Positions 24,985-33,114 are shown, counted from the stretch's first letter. The stretch: 64,000 bases of DNA from Streptomyces sp. NBC_00271 (GCF_036178845.1 NZ_CP108070.1:11656001-11720000); one strand, 5' to 3'. Program-made: numbers and translations. The notes: generated by a model not told the origin, from the sequence alone.

Positions 24985-25590
24985 ATGACGCCCCGAGAGC
25001 GACGCCTTCGCGAGCAGGCCCAGCGCCACCGGCTGATCCTCACCACAGCCCGCGAGATGGCCGAGTCCGAAGGCTGGGACTACGTCACCACGCGGCGCCT
25101 GGCGGACCGCATCGAATACAGCCAGCCGGTGCTCTACCAGCACTTCAAGAACAAGGACGCCATCGTCCACGCGGTCGCCCTGGAAGGCTTCGCCGAACTC
25201 GCCGCCGCACTGCGCACCGCCCGCGAGGAAGCCGGTGACCCGCAGGAGGCACTGGGCGCGGTCGCCCGCGCCTACGCCGACTTCGCCGAGCGCGGACCGG
25301 TCCTCTACGAGGCCATGCTCACCCTCGACCCGGGCGAGGACACCGGCGAGGACACCACCGGGGCGGCCGGCACGCCGGCGCCGCTCGCGGAGGTCCTCGC
25401 CGAGATCCAGCAGGCCGTCGAGCCCGTCGCGGCCGGCCGCGACAGCGGGCTGCTCGCGGAGGTCCTGTGGAGCGCCTGGCACGGCCAGGCCGCCCTCACC
25501 CGGGCGGGCCGCCTGCGCCCGGATCCGGCGCGGCAGCGGCTGGCCGCCCTGACCGACGCGCTGCTGGGCACGGCGGCCCAGCCCGTCTGA
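24985..25590 (+). CDS. TetR/AcrR-family regulator
   Basis: This 201-residue repressor has an N-terminal helix-turn-helix, ILTTAREMAESEGWDYVTTRRLADRI followed by EYSQPVLYQHFKNKDAIVHAV, and a TetR C-terminal ligand domain (ALGAVARAYADFAERGPVLYEAMLTL) of the TetR_C_13/WHG kind. The start ATG 24985 has no Shine-Dalgarno sequence; TAAAGT at -13 to -8 suggests a leaderless transcript. A tetO-like palindrome sits at its promoter and between it and divergent C1, so it probably controls itself and perhaps C1. A 19-bp-stem terminator follows. Confidence 0.9.
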   Translation: MTPRERRLREQAQRHRLILTTAREMAESEGWDYVTTRRLADRIEYSQPVLYQHFKNKDAIVHAVALEGFAELAAALRTAREEAGDPQEALGAVARAYADFAERGPVLYEAMLTLDPGEDTGEDTTGAAGTPAPLAEVLAEIQQAVEPVAAGRDSGLLAEVLWSAWHGQAALTRAGRLRPDPARQRLAALTDALLGTAAQPV

Positions 25591-25600
25591 CCCGGAGGGC

Positions 25601-25640
25601 CCAGCCCGTCCGGCCCGTCGGGACGGGCCGGACGGGCTGG
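25601..25640 (+). terminator. Terminator after TetR gene
   Basis: Perfect 19-bp inverted repeat (25601-25619 with 25622-25640), 10 bp after the stop. Confidence 0.75.
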
Positions 25641-25664
25641 GGCCGCAGCCGGTTTCGGACCGGA

Positions 25665-25780
25665 CTCCCGGACCCGGACCGGGCTGTCATATGGGCTCTC
25701 GGAACTCTCGGGCCTGGCTGTCGGATGGGCCCTCGGACGGAACCCTCGGACGAGGCTCTCAGGCCGGGCTCTCAGACGGG
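25665..25780. repeat. Degenerate CTCGGAC-like short repeats
   Basis: About a dozen imperfect copies of CTCGGAC or CTCAGAC spaced 8-14 bp apart, between the TetR terminator and the DUF2871 stop. They are too irregular for a defined operator and no coding signal was seen. The meaning is unclear. Confidence 0.4.
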
Positions 25781-26233
25781 GCTCTTGGCCGTCTCCTTCT
25801 CCTGCTCCGGCTCGGCAGGGCCCGCCCCGGCGGACTCGTTCAGCCGCTTGCCGAGCAGTACGAACAGCAGGATGAGTCCCACCGTGAGCAGGATGTGCCC
25901 GAGGCCCGCGGTCAGCGGTACCGCCTCGGGGACATGGTCGCCGAGCACGGTCTCGGTGCCGTGGACGAACATCATGGCGACGGTGATCGCGATGCCCGCG
26001 TTGTAGAACCAGAAGAAGTACGTGAACAGTTTCGTCCCGGACAGGGCGAACTGCTTGTCCAGGGCGAGGACGATGAGGAAACCCATCATGCCCAGCGCGA
26101 GCAGATGGGTGTGCATGAGCGCCAGCTGGGTGTCGCCGGTGAAATCGTTGGCTTTGGTGAACTCCCGGTAATACAGCCCGGAGACCACTCCCAGGATCAT
26201 GTAGACGTGTGCCGCGTAGTACGACTTCCGCAT
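25772..26233 (-). CDS. DUF2871-like integral membrane protein
   Basis: This 153-residue protein has four predicted membrane helices: SYYAAHVYMILGVVSGLYY, MHTHLLALGMMGFLIVLAL, TYFFWFYNAGIAITVAMMFV and LGHILLTVGLILLFVLLGK. Conserved His residues (AHVYM, MHTHLL, VHGTE, GHILL) could bind heme or metal, as in cytochrome-oxidase-assembly-like families. It resembles DUF2871 proteins of actinomycetes. Start at ATG 26233 (MRKSYYAAH) is chosen because the longer upstream frame has no hydrophobic or conserved content. It is divergent from the secreted peptide gene. Confidence 0.7.
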   Translation of the reverse strand: MRKSYYAAHVYMILGVVSGLYYREFTKANDFTGDTQLALMHTHLLALGMMGFLIVLALDKQFALSGTKLFTYFFWFYNAGIAITVAMMFVHGTETVLGDHVPEAVPLTAGLGHILLTVGLILLFVLLGKRLNESAGAGPAEPEQEKETAKSPV

Positions 26234-26334
26234 CCCCGTGCTCGCTCCCTGCCGGTCAGTGCTGGTCAATTCAGGCTCTGCCGGGGGCCATTGAAGCACT
26301 CCGGAACGAACGCTTCGCCCGATTCGGGAGATCG

Positions 26335-26363
26335 TTCGAGCCCCTCTCGAGCAGGTCTCGAGG
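26335..26363 (+). promoter_or_regulatory. Triple SARP-type heptamer repeat
   Basis: TTCGAGC (26335-26341), CTCGAGC (26346-26352) and CTCGAGG (26357-26363) stand in perfect 11-bp steps. This is the most complete SARP-like site in the window and lies before the 45-codon secreted peptide gene. Confidence 0.65.
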
Positions 26364-26439
26364 ACCCCTGCGACGCCCCGGGCCAGGCTGGGGCGTCGAG
26401 GTTCGTCCACGCAAGGCCCACGCAGACGAAAGGCACCCC

Positions 26440-26577
26440 ATGAGGCACTCCCGTACGGTCGCGGCCGTCGCCGCGGTCACCGGACTCTTCCTGGCCGCCG
26501 CGGGCGCGGCGAGCGCACAGGTCACACCCGGACCCGTCACCCCGCCGTCCCCCAAGGACCCGGAAGAGGCCGTATGA
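26440..26577 (+). CDS. Small secreted peptide precursor
   Basis: A 45-residue product: basic start MRHSR, hydrophobic core VAAVAAVTGLFLAAAG, then signal-peptidase site AASA before the predicted mature peptide QVTPGPVTPPSPKDPEEAV (19 residues, five Pro, acidic end). ATG 26440 follows GACGAAAGGC. It has its own triple SARP-type promoter, so it should be made together with the cluster product. No cysteines are present. It could be a signal, an immunity or transport accessory, or a decayed longer protein. Family not recognised. Confidence 0.55.
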   Translation: MRHSRTVAAVAAVTGLFLAAAGAASAQVTPGPVTPPSPKDPEEAV

Positions 26578-26708
26578 CACCTCCGCAAGCGCCTGCGGCG
26601 GGCCGGCGTCCCGCTGCCGCCGGCGGCCCGGGGCCTGATCGTCGTCCTTCCCTCCCTGCCGTCGTGCTGAGGGAAGGTCACCGGGATTTCCGGAGGATGC
26701 CCTGGTCT

Positions 26709-26915
26709 TCAGGCCGGGGAGGAATCCGGTTTCCCGCGGAGCGGGGCAGGGGAAGCCGGATCGCCGCTGGGCGATCCGGCGTCCGGCCGGGGAGCGGTGA
26801 GGGCGGCCTCCAGGAGGTGCAGGATCTCGGAGTTGAGGGACCGCCGGTCCGCAGCGGCGCGGGCGGTCACCTGTTCGTGCAGGTCTGCCGGGATCCGGAG
26901 TGAGAAACGAATCAT
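26709..26915 (-). CDS. Ribbon-helix-helix (Arc/CopG-like) protein inside element C
   Basis: This 68-residue protein starts MIRFSLRIPADLHEQVTARAAADRRSLNSEILHLLEAAL, a textbook ribbon-helix-helix: a short basic beta-strand, then two helices with the RSLNSEI turn found in Arc-like repressors. The C-terminal tail is Pro/Ser-rich and overlaps the element left-end repeat. It is divergent from tnpB with 17 bp between starts, so it should bind there and control both genes. Element D has the same arrangement with a related protein. Confidence 0.8.
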   Translation of the reverse strand: MIRFSLRIPADLHEQVTARAAADRRSLNSEILHLLEAALTAPRPDAGSPSGDPASPAPLRGKPDSSPA

Positions 26916-26932
26916 GACGCTACGGTGGCATT

Positions 26933-28153
26933 ATGACGACGCCAAGGGAAGCCGACGGGGCCGGGCGCGCCCGGTACACCTACCGGCTTCGCGTGTCGTC
27001 GAGTGCCCGTACCGCGCTGGAGGCGGAGTGGGCACGGTGCCGGTGGATCTGGAACGAGTGCGTCGCCAAGTCCAAGGCGGTCCACCTGCACAACAGGACC
27101 ACGGGAGAGAAGCGGACCTGTGGCCCGGCGCAGCTCGACAAGATGCTGACCGGGGCGCGGGAGCGTACGTCGTGGCTGCGTGAGGGCAGCTCGGTTCCTC
27201 AGCAGCAGCTGATCCGGGACTTCGGCAGGTCCCGCGCGAAGGCGCACAAGGACATCCGGGAACGCCTGCCTCAGCGGCAGCGGGCCGGTATGCCGGGGTG
27301 GAAGAAGAAGCGCGAGGCGTTGCCGACGCTGAACTACACCCGGCGCGGGTTCCGGCTGAAGGACGACCGCCTGCATGTGGCGGGTGGGATCGTGCTGAGG
27401 GTGGTGTGGTCGCGCAGCCTGCCGGGCGAACCCTCCTCGGTGCGCGTGTACCAAGACAGCGTCGGGCACTGGTACGCATCGTTCGTCGTCCGAGCCGAAG
27501 TGCAGCCGCTGCCGGAGACCGGCCGGGTGCTCGGCGTGGACTGGGGCGTGAAGGAGACCGCGACCACCACCTCCAACGCCCACGACCTGCCGCACGCCCA
27601 GCACGGCCGCAAGGCGCAGGCCCGGCTGACGCGTTACGACCGGATGATGGCCCGCCGCCGGCCGAAGAAGGGGCAGGCCGCCTCGAAGGGCTACCGCGAG
27701 GCGAAGAAGTGGCGGGCGAAGACCTACGCGAAGATCGCCCGGCAGCGGCAGGACACCGGCCGCAAGTGGGCGAAGAAGGTCGTGACCGACCACGACGCCA
27801 TCGCCGTCGAGGACTTCAGGTCGAAGTTCCTCGCCAGGTCCTCGATGGCGCGCAAGGCGGCGGACGCCGCGATCGGCGCCACGAAGAAGGCCCTGATCGA
27901 GATGGGCCGCAAGCACGGACGGGACATCCGTCTCGTGCATCCCGCGCACACCACCATGGACTGCGCATCGTGCGGAGCGAGAACCAAGCACGCACTGCCG
28001 TTGTCCGAGCGCACCTACACCTGCACCGCATGCGGAGCCGTCTCCCCCAGAGACAAGAACTCCGCCCGCGTGATGCTCGTCCGGGCAGGTCTGGACCCGG
28101 CTGGTGCCGAGGGCGTAAGACCACCGGGAGCGCTGCTCCCAGAGGCAGCCTGA
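26933..28153 (+). CDS. tnpB: TnpB RNA-guided endonuclease, copy C
   Basis: This 406-residue TnpB is of a different subtype from copies A/B (about as long as usual). RuvC residues: Asp in GVDWGV, Glu in AIAVEDFRSKF, Asp in SPRDKNSARVMLVRAG. The zinc finger is CASCGA...CTACGA. ATG 26933 has no Shine-Dalgarno sequence, but TACGGT ends 7 bases upstream, fitting a leaderless promoter. It is closely related to copy E (shared LREGSSVPQQQLIRDF, LNYTRRGFRLK, GRKWAKKVV). All catalytic residues are present. Confidence 0.9.
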   Translation: MTTPREADGAGRARYTYRLRVSSSARTALEAEWARCRWIWNECVAKSKAVHLHNRTTGEKRTCGPAQLDKMLTGARERTSWLREGSSVPQQQLIRDFGRSRAKAHKDIRERLPQRQRAGMPGWKKKREALPTLNYTRRGFRLKDDRLHVAGGIVLRVVWSRSLPGEPSSVRVYQDSVGHWYASFVVRAEVQPLPETGRVLGVDWGVKETATTTSNAHDLPHAQHGRKAQARLTRYDRMMARRRPKKGQAASKGYREAKKWRAKTYAKIARQRQDTGRKWAKKVVTDHDAIAVEDFRSKFLARSSMARKAADAAIGATKKALIEMGRKHGRDIRLVHPAHTTMDCASCGARTKHALPLSERTYTCTACGAVSPRDKNSARVMLVRAGLDPAGAEGVRPPGALLPEAA

Positions 28154-28218
28154 GCCAGGAATCCCCGCTCAGCCCTGGAGGAAGGAATCCCCTCCCTTCA
28201 GGGAGGGGAGCAGTCAAC
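28060..28218 (+). ncRNA. Predicted omega RNA (TnpB guide scaffold), element C
   Basis: Position is inferred from known TnpB biology: the guide RNA covers the tnpB 3' end and the element right end, finishing at the insertion junction. Here the last hairpin is CCCCTCCCTTCAGGGAGGGG. The related copy E has the equivalent at 62,880-63,015. Boundaries are guesses. Confidence 0.4.
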
Positions 28219-28701
28219 ATGACGCACGCCGAGGGTCCGCTCCCGGACGGCGCCAGAGGGCAGGTGTGGGGTGCGATGCACAGCGCGCCGACCGCCGTTT
28301 CGGGCGAGGTGCCCGGTACGGCGCAAGGTGAGCGCGCGCGGCGGCCGAGGCTGACGATTCAGCCGGAGTACGGCGGCCGATCCGACTTCTACACCGGGCA
28401 GTTCAGCCTGCGATTCAGGCTGATGAGCCCACGGCTGCCGCAGGGCTGCACCATCGGCGCCGGTGCACCGGTCGACTTCCAGCTGAAGCGGTCGGGCCCT
28501 TCGCAGTGGATCTCCACGAACCCGCCGCTGATCAGGTTCTCGGCGTACGACGACACCTTCGCCGCTCCTGCCGCTGAAAACTGCGGGCCGATGACCGGAC
28601 CGCTCAACCGGCGGCTCGGGCTCCCGGCGCCGAGCGGGAACCTGATGACTTACGACGCGACCTACACCTTCAGGACCTACGACCAGCTCCCCACGCGCTG
28701 A
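28219..28701 (+). CDS. Hypothetical protein, possibly truncated by element C
   Basis: A 160-residue frame starting at an ATG that touches the element right end exactly. The region after residue ~45 (LTIQPEYGGRSDFYTGQFSLRFRLMSPRLPQGCTIG...NPPLIRFSAYDDTFAAPAAENCGPMTG) looks like a folded, beta-rich, two-cysteine domain of exported actinomycete proteins, but no signal peptide is present. The original 5' part may have been cut off by the insertion, the ATG being chance. No family recognised. Confidence 0.5.
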   Translation: MTHAEGPLPDGARGQVWGAMHSAPTAVSGEVPGTAQGERARRPRLTIQPEYGGRSDFYTGQFSLRFRLMSPRLPQGCTIGAGAPVDFQLKRSGPSQWISTNPPLIRFSAYDDTFAAPAAENCGPMTGPLNRRLGLPAPSGNLMTYDATYTFRTYDQLPTR

Positions 28702-28878
28702 CGGGCGGCACGAGACGCAGACGGTCGTCGAACACTCCGCCTGGGGACGTGCCGGAACGGCGGCCGGTGAGGCCGGCCGCCGTCTGGGCCGGGACGAGCG
28801 GCCGCCGGGGTGCGCGCCGCCCTGCGAGCCGGCTCCCTGCGTGCCCGAGAGGCGCGCGCAAAGGCGGGGAGTCACCCT

Positions 28879-28915
28879 GGAAACTATGGAAACCGAATCA
28901 GTTTCCCGAGTTTCC
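28879..28915. promoter_or_regulatory. Nested dyad operator at the TetR gene start
   Basis: GGAAAC at 28879 and 28888 and GTTTCC at 28901 and 28910 form two inverted repeats sharing one centre (28897). This is a symmetric four-half-site operator, GGAAAC-N3-GGAAAC-N7-GTTTCC-N3-GTTTCC. It spans the likely start codon 28886. Confidence 0.7.
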
Positions 28916-29572
28916 GGGACGGGCGGGCAGCGTGCCGACGTGATCGTGGAGGCGGCCGGCCGGCTGTTCCTCGCGCCGGGCTCCGCGCGGGCGAGCATGG
29001 ACGATCTCGCCCGTGAGCTCGGGATGAGCAAGAAGACGATCTACCGCCATTTCCCGGACAAGCGCAGCCTGCTGGCCGCGGTGCTGGACCGGCAGTTCAC
29101 GGCGGTGGAACGCACGCTGGCGGCGGCCCAGGACGCGCAAGGGCAGCCGTTCGGCGTGCGGGTCCAGCGGTTCCTGATCGCGGCGGGCAGCGAGCTCGGG
29201 CGGATCGGCGCGGTCCAGCTTGCGACGGGACGAGGCGATGCGGTGCTGCGCCAGTACGTGGAGCAGCGCGTGGACGCGGTGGTCTACCGGCGGCTGGACG
29301 AACTGCTGCGGGACGGGCACCGGCAGGGACTGCTGTCGGCACCGCCGGAGCTGCTGAGTGAGATCACCCGCGGCGCGCTGGAGCGGCTGCTCACCTCGCA
29401 GCTGCCGCGCGAACTCGACCGGACCGCGGCCGATCTGCTGCGGGCGGGCGTCGACACCGTGCTCTACGGGGCGATCCGCCCGGCACACCCCGGACACTCC
29501 GGCATCGGCGAGGAACAACTGCGCGCGGTCATGCCGAGAGCCCGCGACGAGGAGCAGGAGGTGGGCCCGTGA
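28886..29572 (+). CDS. TetR/AcrR-family regulator
   Basis: This protein of up to 228 residues has an HTH region VIVEAAGRLFLAPGSARASMDDLARELGMSKKTIYRHFPDKRSLL and an AefR-like C-terminal domain (VLDRQFTAVERTLAAAQ...). ATG 28886 is used; an in-frame GTG 28939 just before the HTH would leave the four-half-site operator entirely upstream and is a real alternative. The stop overlaps the SDR start as GTGA. The regulator therefore heads an operon with the SDR and the NMT1-like gene, probably repressing all three. Confidence 0.85.
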   Translation: METESVSRVSGTGGQRADVIVEAAGRLFLAPGSARASMDDLARELGMSKKTIYRHFPDKRSLLAAVLDRQFTAVERTLAAAQDAQGQPFGVRVQRFLIAAGSELGRIGAVQLATGRGDAVLRQYVEQRVDAVVYRRLDELLRDGHRQGLLSAPPELLSEITRGALERLLTSQLPRELDRTAADLLRAGVDTVLYGAIRPAHPGHSGIGEEQLRAVMPRARDEEQEVGP

Positions 29573-30333
29573 CCGGGACAAACGGCAGGGTGGCCTTGGT
29601 GACAGGGGCCAGCAGCGGAATCGGCGCGGCCACCGCACGCCTTCTGGCCGCCCGGGGGATGCGCGTGGTGGTCAACTACCTCCGCAGCGGCACGGCGGCC
29701 GGGGAGATCGTGGCCGGCATCGAGGCCGCGGGCGGCCAGGCCATGGCCGTACAGGCCGACGTGCGCGAGGAGGCGGCCGTCGAGAACATGGTCGGGCAGG
29801 TCCAGGCGGCATGGGGCGGCGTCCACGTGCTCGTGCACAACGCGCTCATCCCGTATGCGGTCAAGTCGTTCCAGGACATGACGTGGGAAGAACTGGGCGG
29901 CAAGCTCGACGCCGAGATGCATGCGGCGTTCGCGGTCACCAAAGCCGTCCTGCCCGCCATGACCGAACAGGGCTGGGGACGCATCATCTACATCGGCACC
30001 GGCCTCAGCCGCCGGCCCCGGGAGCACATGATCGCGCTGGGCACCTCCAAGGCCGCACTGGAGCAGTTCGCCCGCTACCTCGCCCAGGAACTGGGCCCGC
30101 AGGGCATCACGGTCAACATCGTCGCGCCCGGCCCGGTGGAGGACACCCGCATGGCCCACATGACGGACGTGTTCGACAACGAGCACAAGCAGCGGCAGGT
30201 CGCCGCCACCCCCCTGGGCCGCCTGGCACACCCGGACGACGTCGCCCAGGCGGTCGCCTTCTACGCCGGCGAGGACAACGCCTTCATGACCGGCACCACG
30301 GCCGCGGTCAACGGCGGCATGTCCATGTACTGA
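29569..30333 (+). CDS. SDR-family protein lacking the catalytic tyrosine
   Basis: This 254-residue Rossmann protein has cofactor loop TGASSGIGAATARLLA, LVHNA in place of NNAG, and the C-terminal NGGMSMY. The catalytic YxxxK site reads LGTSK (IALGTSKAALEQF), so the Tyr that donates the proton is Leu, while Lys is kept; the upstream Ser motif is YIGTGLS. It may bind NADP and substrate without ordinary carbonyl reduction, or use another proton donor. Coupled to the TetR gene (GTGA) and followed by the NMT1-like gene. Confidence 0.85.
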   Translation: MTGTNGRVALVTGASSGIGAATARLLAARGMRVVVNYLRSGTAAGEIVAGIEAAGGQAMAVQADVREEAAVENMVGQVQAAWGGVHVLVHNALIPYAVKSFQDMTWEELGGKLDAEMHAAFAVTKAVLPAMTEQGWGRIIYIGTGLSRRPREHMIALGTSKAALEQFARYLAQELGPQGITVNIVAPGPVEDTRMAHMTDVFDNEHKQRQVAATPLGRLAHPDDVAQAVAFYAGEDNAFMTGTTAAVNGGMSMY

Positions 30334-30370
30334 CGCCCCCTGTCCTGTGACACGACCAAGGGACACGTTC

Positions 30371-31252
30371 ATGTACACGGTCGATCTCGCCTACGTCGGG
30401 CGGGGCCTGCACGAGGAACTGGTCGCCCACATCGCCGACCAGCAGGGCTACTACGCCGACGAGGGCGTCCACGTCGCACTGCGCGACGGCTGCTCCTGGG
30501 ACGAGGAGCGGCTGCGCCACGGCGCCACCATCGGGCTCGGCCGGGCACTGCTGTCCCGGCTGACCGACGGCATCCCCTGGGTCGCACTCCACGTCAACAC
30601 CACCCGCCCGCTGTTCTGGTTCCTAGCCCGCCCCGGCCCGGCCTCGCTGGCCGACCTGGCCGGCCGGCGGCTGGCGGTACACGCCCCCCGCACCGCACCC
30701 GGGTGCTTCACCCGGATCGTGCTGCGCCGGGCCGGCCTCGACCCGGACCGCGACATCCACACCGTCGTCCGCCCGCCCGGCGACTACGGCATGGACCTGC
30801 GCCGGCTGCACGACGGCAGCATCGACGCCGCTCTGGTGGGCAGCACCATGGCACCGGAGGCGATAGCCGCCGAGCACGGCTGGCAGGTACTGGCCTGGGT
30901 CGGCGACCACTTCCAGATCCCCACCGTGGGCGTGGCCGTCGACCCCACCTACATCCACCCGGACGACCCCGCGGTCCGGGCCGTCGTACGAGCCCACCGG
31001 CGCGCCCTGCGGGTGATCCACGGCGAACCCGACACCACGGTGCGGCACATGCAGACATTCCTCGGCCGGCACACCGCGGACGAGGTCCGGGCCCACTACG
31101 AGACGTTCGTCGCGCCGTATTTCACCGCCGGCGGCGAGGCCGACCTCGCCGTCGGGGCCGGCGCGATCACCGCGGTCGCCACCGAACTCGGCGTCCCCGC
31201 CACCATCACCGCGGCCGAGTTCTACCGCACCGCAGCCACCGCACCCGACTAG
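30371..31252 (+). CDS. NMT1/THI5-like periplasmic-binding-fold protein without signal peptide
   Basis: This 293-residue protein resembles ABC-type substrate-binding proteins of the NMT1/SsuA family (QQGYYADEGVHVALRDG, LADLAGRRLAVHAPRTAPGCFTRIVLRRAGLDPDRDIHTV, DGSIDAALVGSTMAPEAIA). It has no signal peptide or lipobox and no transporter genes nearby. A cytoplasmic sensor or enzyme-like role is therefore more likely than uptake; THI5 itself is a synthase of this fold. ATG 30371 follows AAGGGAC at 7 bp. It is the last gene of the TetR-SDR operon. Confidence 0.75.
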   Translation: MYTVDLAYVGRGLHEELVAHIADQQGYYADEGVHVALRDGCSWDEERLRHGATIGLGRALLSRLTDGIPWVALHVNTTRPLFWFLARPGPASLADLAGRRLAVHAPRTAPGCFTRIVLRRAGLDPDRDIHTVVRPPGDYGMDLRRLHDGSIDAALVGSTMAPEAIAAEHGWQVLAWVGDHFQIPTVGVAVDPTYIHPDDPAVRAVVRAHRRALRVIHGEPDTTVRHMQTFLGRHTADEVRAHYETFVAPYFTAGGEADLAVGAGAITAVATELGVPATITAAEFYRTAATAPD

Positions 31253-31351
31253 GAGCCCGGTGACGCCGGCGCTGCCCCGGCGCAGGGGATGCCCGGCAAG
31301 GCTTCTCGAGCCCGCCCCCCCGGAGGACCGGGGCCGGAGAGCCACCCGGGC

Positions 31352-32854
31352 TCACCCGGCCACCGGCACCGGCACCGCCGCGGGTGCGGGCCGGCGGGCG
31401 GGGGAGCGGGCGGCGTGTTCCCCGGTCCCGGCCGGGGCGAGCGGCGGCCTGGCCCCGCCGTTCAGCCGGCTCAGCGCGGCGGCGGGGGCGTCGAGGGCGG
31501 CCTCGAGCAGGGCGGCCAGCTGCCCGGTCAGGTGGGCGGCGGCCGTCTCGCCGACGGCGTCGTACTGGTAGGCGGCGGTGACGGCGATGCCCGCGGGCGC
31601 GCCGGCCGGCGTGTGCCGTTCGGTCAGGATCAGGCCGAGGGCCGCGGCCCGCAGCGGGAGCAGGGGCGGGGCCGCCCGCACGGTGAGCCCGGCCGCCTCG
31701 TACGCCTCGCCGCTGTCCGCCAGGACGCTCAGCGCGATGCCGCCGGGCCGGGCCAGCGCCGCGGTGCCGGCGCGGTAGGCGGCGAGGTCCGCGGCGCGTA
31801 CCCGGCGCAGCAGCGCGGTGAAGGCCGGGTCGCCGGAGGTGTCCACGGACAGGGCCAGTACCCGCCCGTAGGGGCCCACGGCCCGGCGCAGGGCGGCACT
31901 GTCACGGGCCGGCACCGGCGCGGCCACGGTGATGGCGGGGCCCGCGCCGAGCCGGGTGAGCAGGGCCGCGAGCGCGGCGTGCACCACCATGAACAGGGTG
32001 GCGCCCTGCGCGGCGGCCAGCCGGGCCAGCCGCTGGTGCAGGCCGGCATCCCAGTCGAGGGCGAGGCGGCCGACGCGGGCGTCGGCCGGGGCGGGCCGGC
32101 TGCCCGGCGGCACGGTGGGCGCCAGGTCGCCGGCCCGCGCCCGGGGCGCCGCCTCGGGCACCGGGCCCTCCCAGCGCGGCGCCCGGCCCGCGGCCCGTGC
32201 CCGGTAGGCCAGGGCGAGTTCGGCGGCCAGCGGGGTGTGCGACCACAGGTCGACCAGGTCGGCCGGGAGGGTGAGCTCCAGCAGGTGGTCCCCGGCGGCC
32301 AGGGCGCGCAGCCGGGTGCCGGCCGAGCCCAGCCGGCTGTTGCGCAGCGCCCCGTGACGGTGCCCCACATCTCCCAGCGCCTCCTGCAGCGCCCCTGCGT
32401 TCAGTGCCCCGCGCAGCCGCAGCGGCAGGACCGCGCTGCCCTCCCCGTCGAATGCCCCGGCGGGCGCCCCGGCGGGCCCGGTGGCGGCGGCCGGCCGTTC
32501 GCCGGCCGCCGCGGCGAACCGGGCCGGGGTGGGCGCCTCGTGCAGGGTGCGGTCGTCCAGGCCGGCGCCCAGCACCCGGCGGGCCCGGGCCAGCAGCCGG
32601 GCCGCGGCCGCGGGGTGCCCGCCGAGGCGGAAGAAGTCGGAGTCGGCGTGGACGGTGCGCCGCGGCACGCCGATCGCCTCGGCGAACAGGTCGCGGACGA
32701 TCTCCTGCAGGGGAGTGCCGGGCGGTTCGGCGCCGGACGCGGGCGGCACGGCGCGCTCGGCGCCGCCGTCGCCGCTGCCGCCCGCGCCCCGCGGCAGCGC
32801 CGTCGGTGCGGAGGGGACCAGGCGGCCGGGCGGCTTCTGACCGGAGAGTGACAT
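31352..32854 (-). CDS. Degenerate condensation-domain protein with serine-less carrier (C2)
   Basis: This 500-residue protein has a carrier-like domain at about residues 45-115 (LQEIVRDLFAEAIGVPRRTVHADSDFFRLGGHPAAAARLLAR). GGHS has become GGHP, so the pantetheine serine is Pro. The following condensation-type domain reads LTLPADLVDLWSHTPL where HHxxxDG is expected; both His are gone (PADLVDL). It therefore seems catalytically dead by normal chemistry and may be a scaffold or docking partner. ATG 32854 follows AAGGAG. Upstream are a TTGGCAA tripartite operator and a weak SARP-like repeat. It is similar in plan to C1. Confidence 0.75.
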   Translation of the reverse strand: MSLSGQKPPGRLVPSAPTALPRGAGGSGDGGAERAVPPASGAEPPGTPLQEIVRDLFAEAIGVPRRTVHADSDFFRLGGHPAAAARLLARARRVLGAGLDDRTLHEAPTPARFAAAAGERPAAATGPAGAPAGAFDGEGSAVLPLRLRGALNAGALQEALGDVGHRHGALRNSRLGSAGTRLRALAAGDHLLELTLPADLVDLWSHTPLAAELALAYRARAAGRAPRWEGPVPEAAPRARAGDLAPTVPPGSRPAPADARVGRLALDWDAGLHQRLARLAAAQGATLFMVVHAALAALLTRLGAGPAITVAAPVPARDSAALRRAVGPYGRVLALSVDTSGDPAFTALLRRVRAADLAAYRAGTAALARPGGIALSVLADSGEAYEAAGLTVRAAPPLLPLRAAALGLILTERHTPAGAPAGIAVTAAYQYDAVGETAAAHLTGQLAALLEAALDAPAAALSRLNGGARPPLAPAGTGEHAARSPARRPAPAAVPVPVAG

Positions 32855-32892
32855 CGCGGCTTGCTCCTTCGACAGCGGCTACAGAAGGAAGG

Positions 32893-32922
32893 CTTGGCAA
32901 AACCTTGCCAAGATCCTGGCAA
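32893..32922. promoter_or_regulatory. Tripartite TTGGCAA operator before C2
   Basis: CTTGGCAA-N4-TTGCCAAG (32893-32912) is a perfect dyad, followed by a third half-site CTGGCAA (32916-32922) in the same direction as the first. The same plan occurs at 35833-35862 and 36071-36101. Confidence 0.7.
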
Positions 32923-33102
32923 CGGGATCCTGAGGGGCCGTCTCGAACCACTGGAGCACCACTCGAGCTCCTGCCCCGGCGCCCCGACGACGCGACGAGG
33001 CCGTTGTTCCCCATGGGCGATGGGTCGATACCGGGCCCGGTGGAGCCGTATTGGCGTGAGGCGACAGGGCCGCAGCGGACGGAGCCGCATTTAGTTTCAA
33101 AT

Positions 33103-33114
33103 GAGACCGTATCG
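33103..33114. promoter_or_regulatory. Candidate MarR operator (MarR promoter)
   Basis: GAGACCGTATCG lies in an AT-rich stretch just before the leaderless MarR start (TAATGT six bases before ATG 33143). GAGATGGTATCG at 33964-33975, before the nitroreductase, matches at 10 of 12 positions. Confidence 0.4.

Larger units (their letters stand above)
26692..28218 (+). mobile_element. IS1341-type element, copy C, with RHH gene
   Basis: The left end (GGAGGATGCCCTGG, hairpin, CTTTC-CCGCGGAGCGGGGC block, GGATCGCC/GGGCGATCC) begins after TTCC at 26688-26691. The right end is AATCCCCTCCCTTCAGGGAGGGGAGCAGTCAAC in two parts near 28186-28218. It carries tnpB on plus and a small ribbon-helix-helix gene on minus. 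The right end stops directly at ATG 28219 of the next reading frame. The omega RNA should span roughly 28060-28218 with its guide starting at 28219. Confidence 0.8.

Noticed and set aside
30371..31252. ABC transporter substrate-binding lipoprotein
   Set aside because: There is no signal peptide or lipobox and no permease or ATPase gene nearby.
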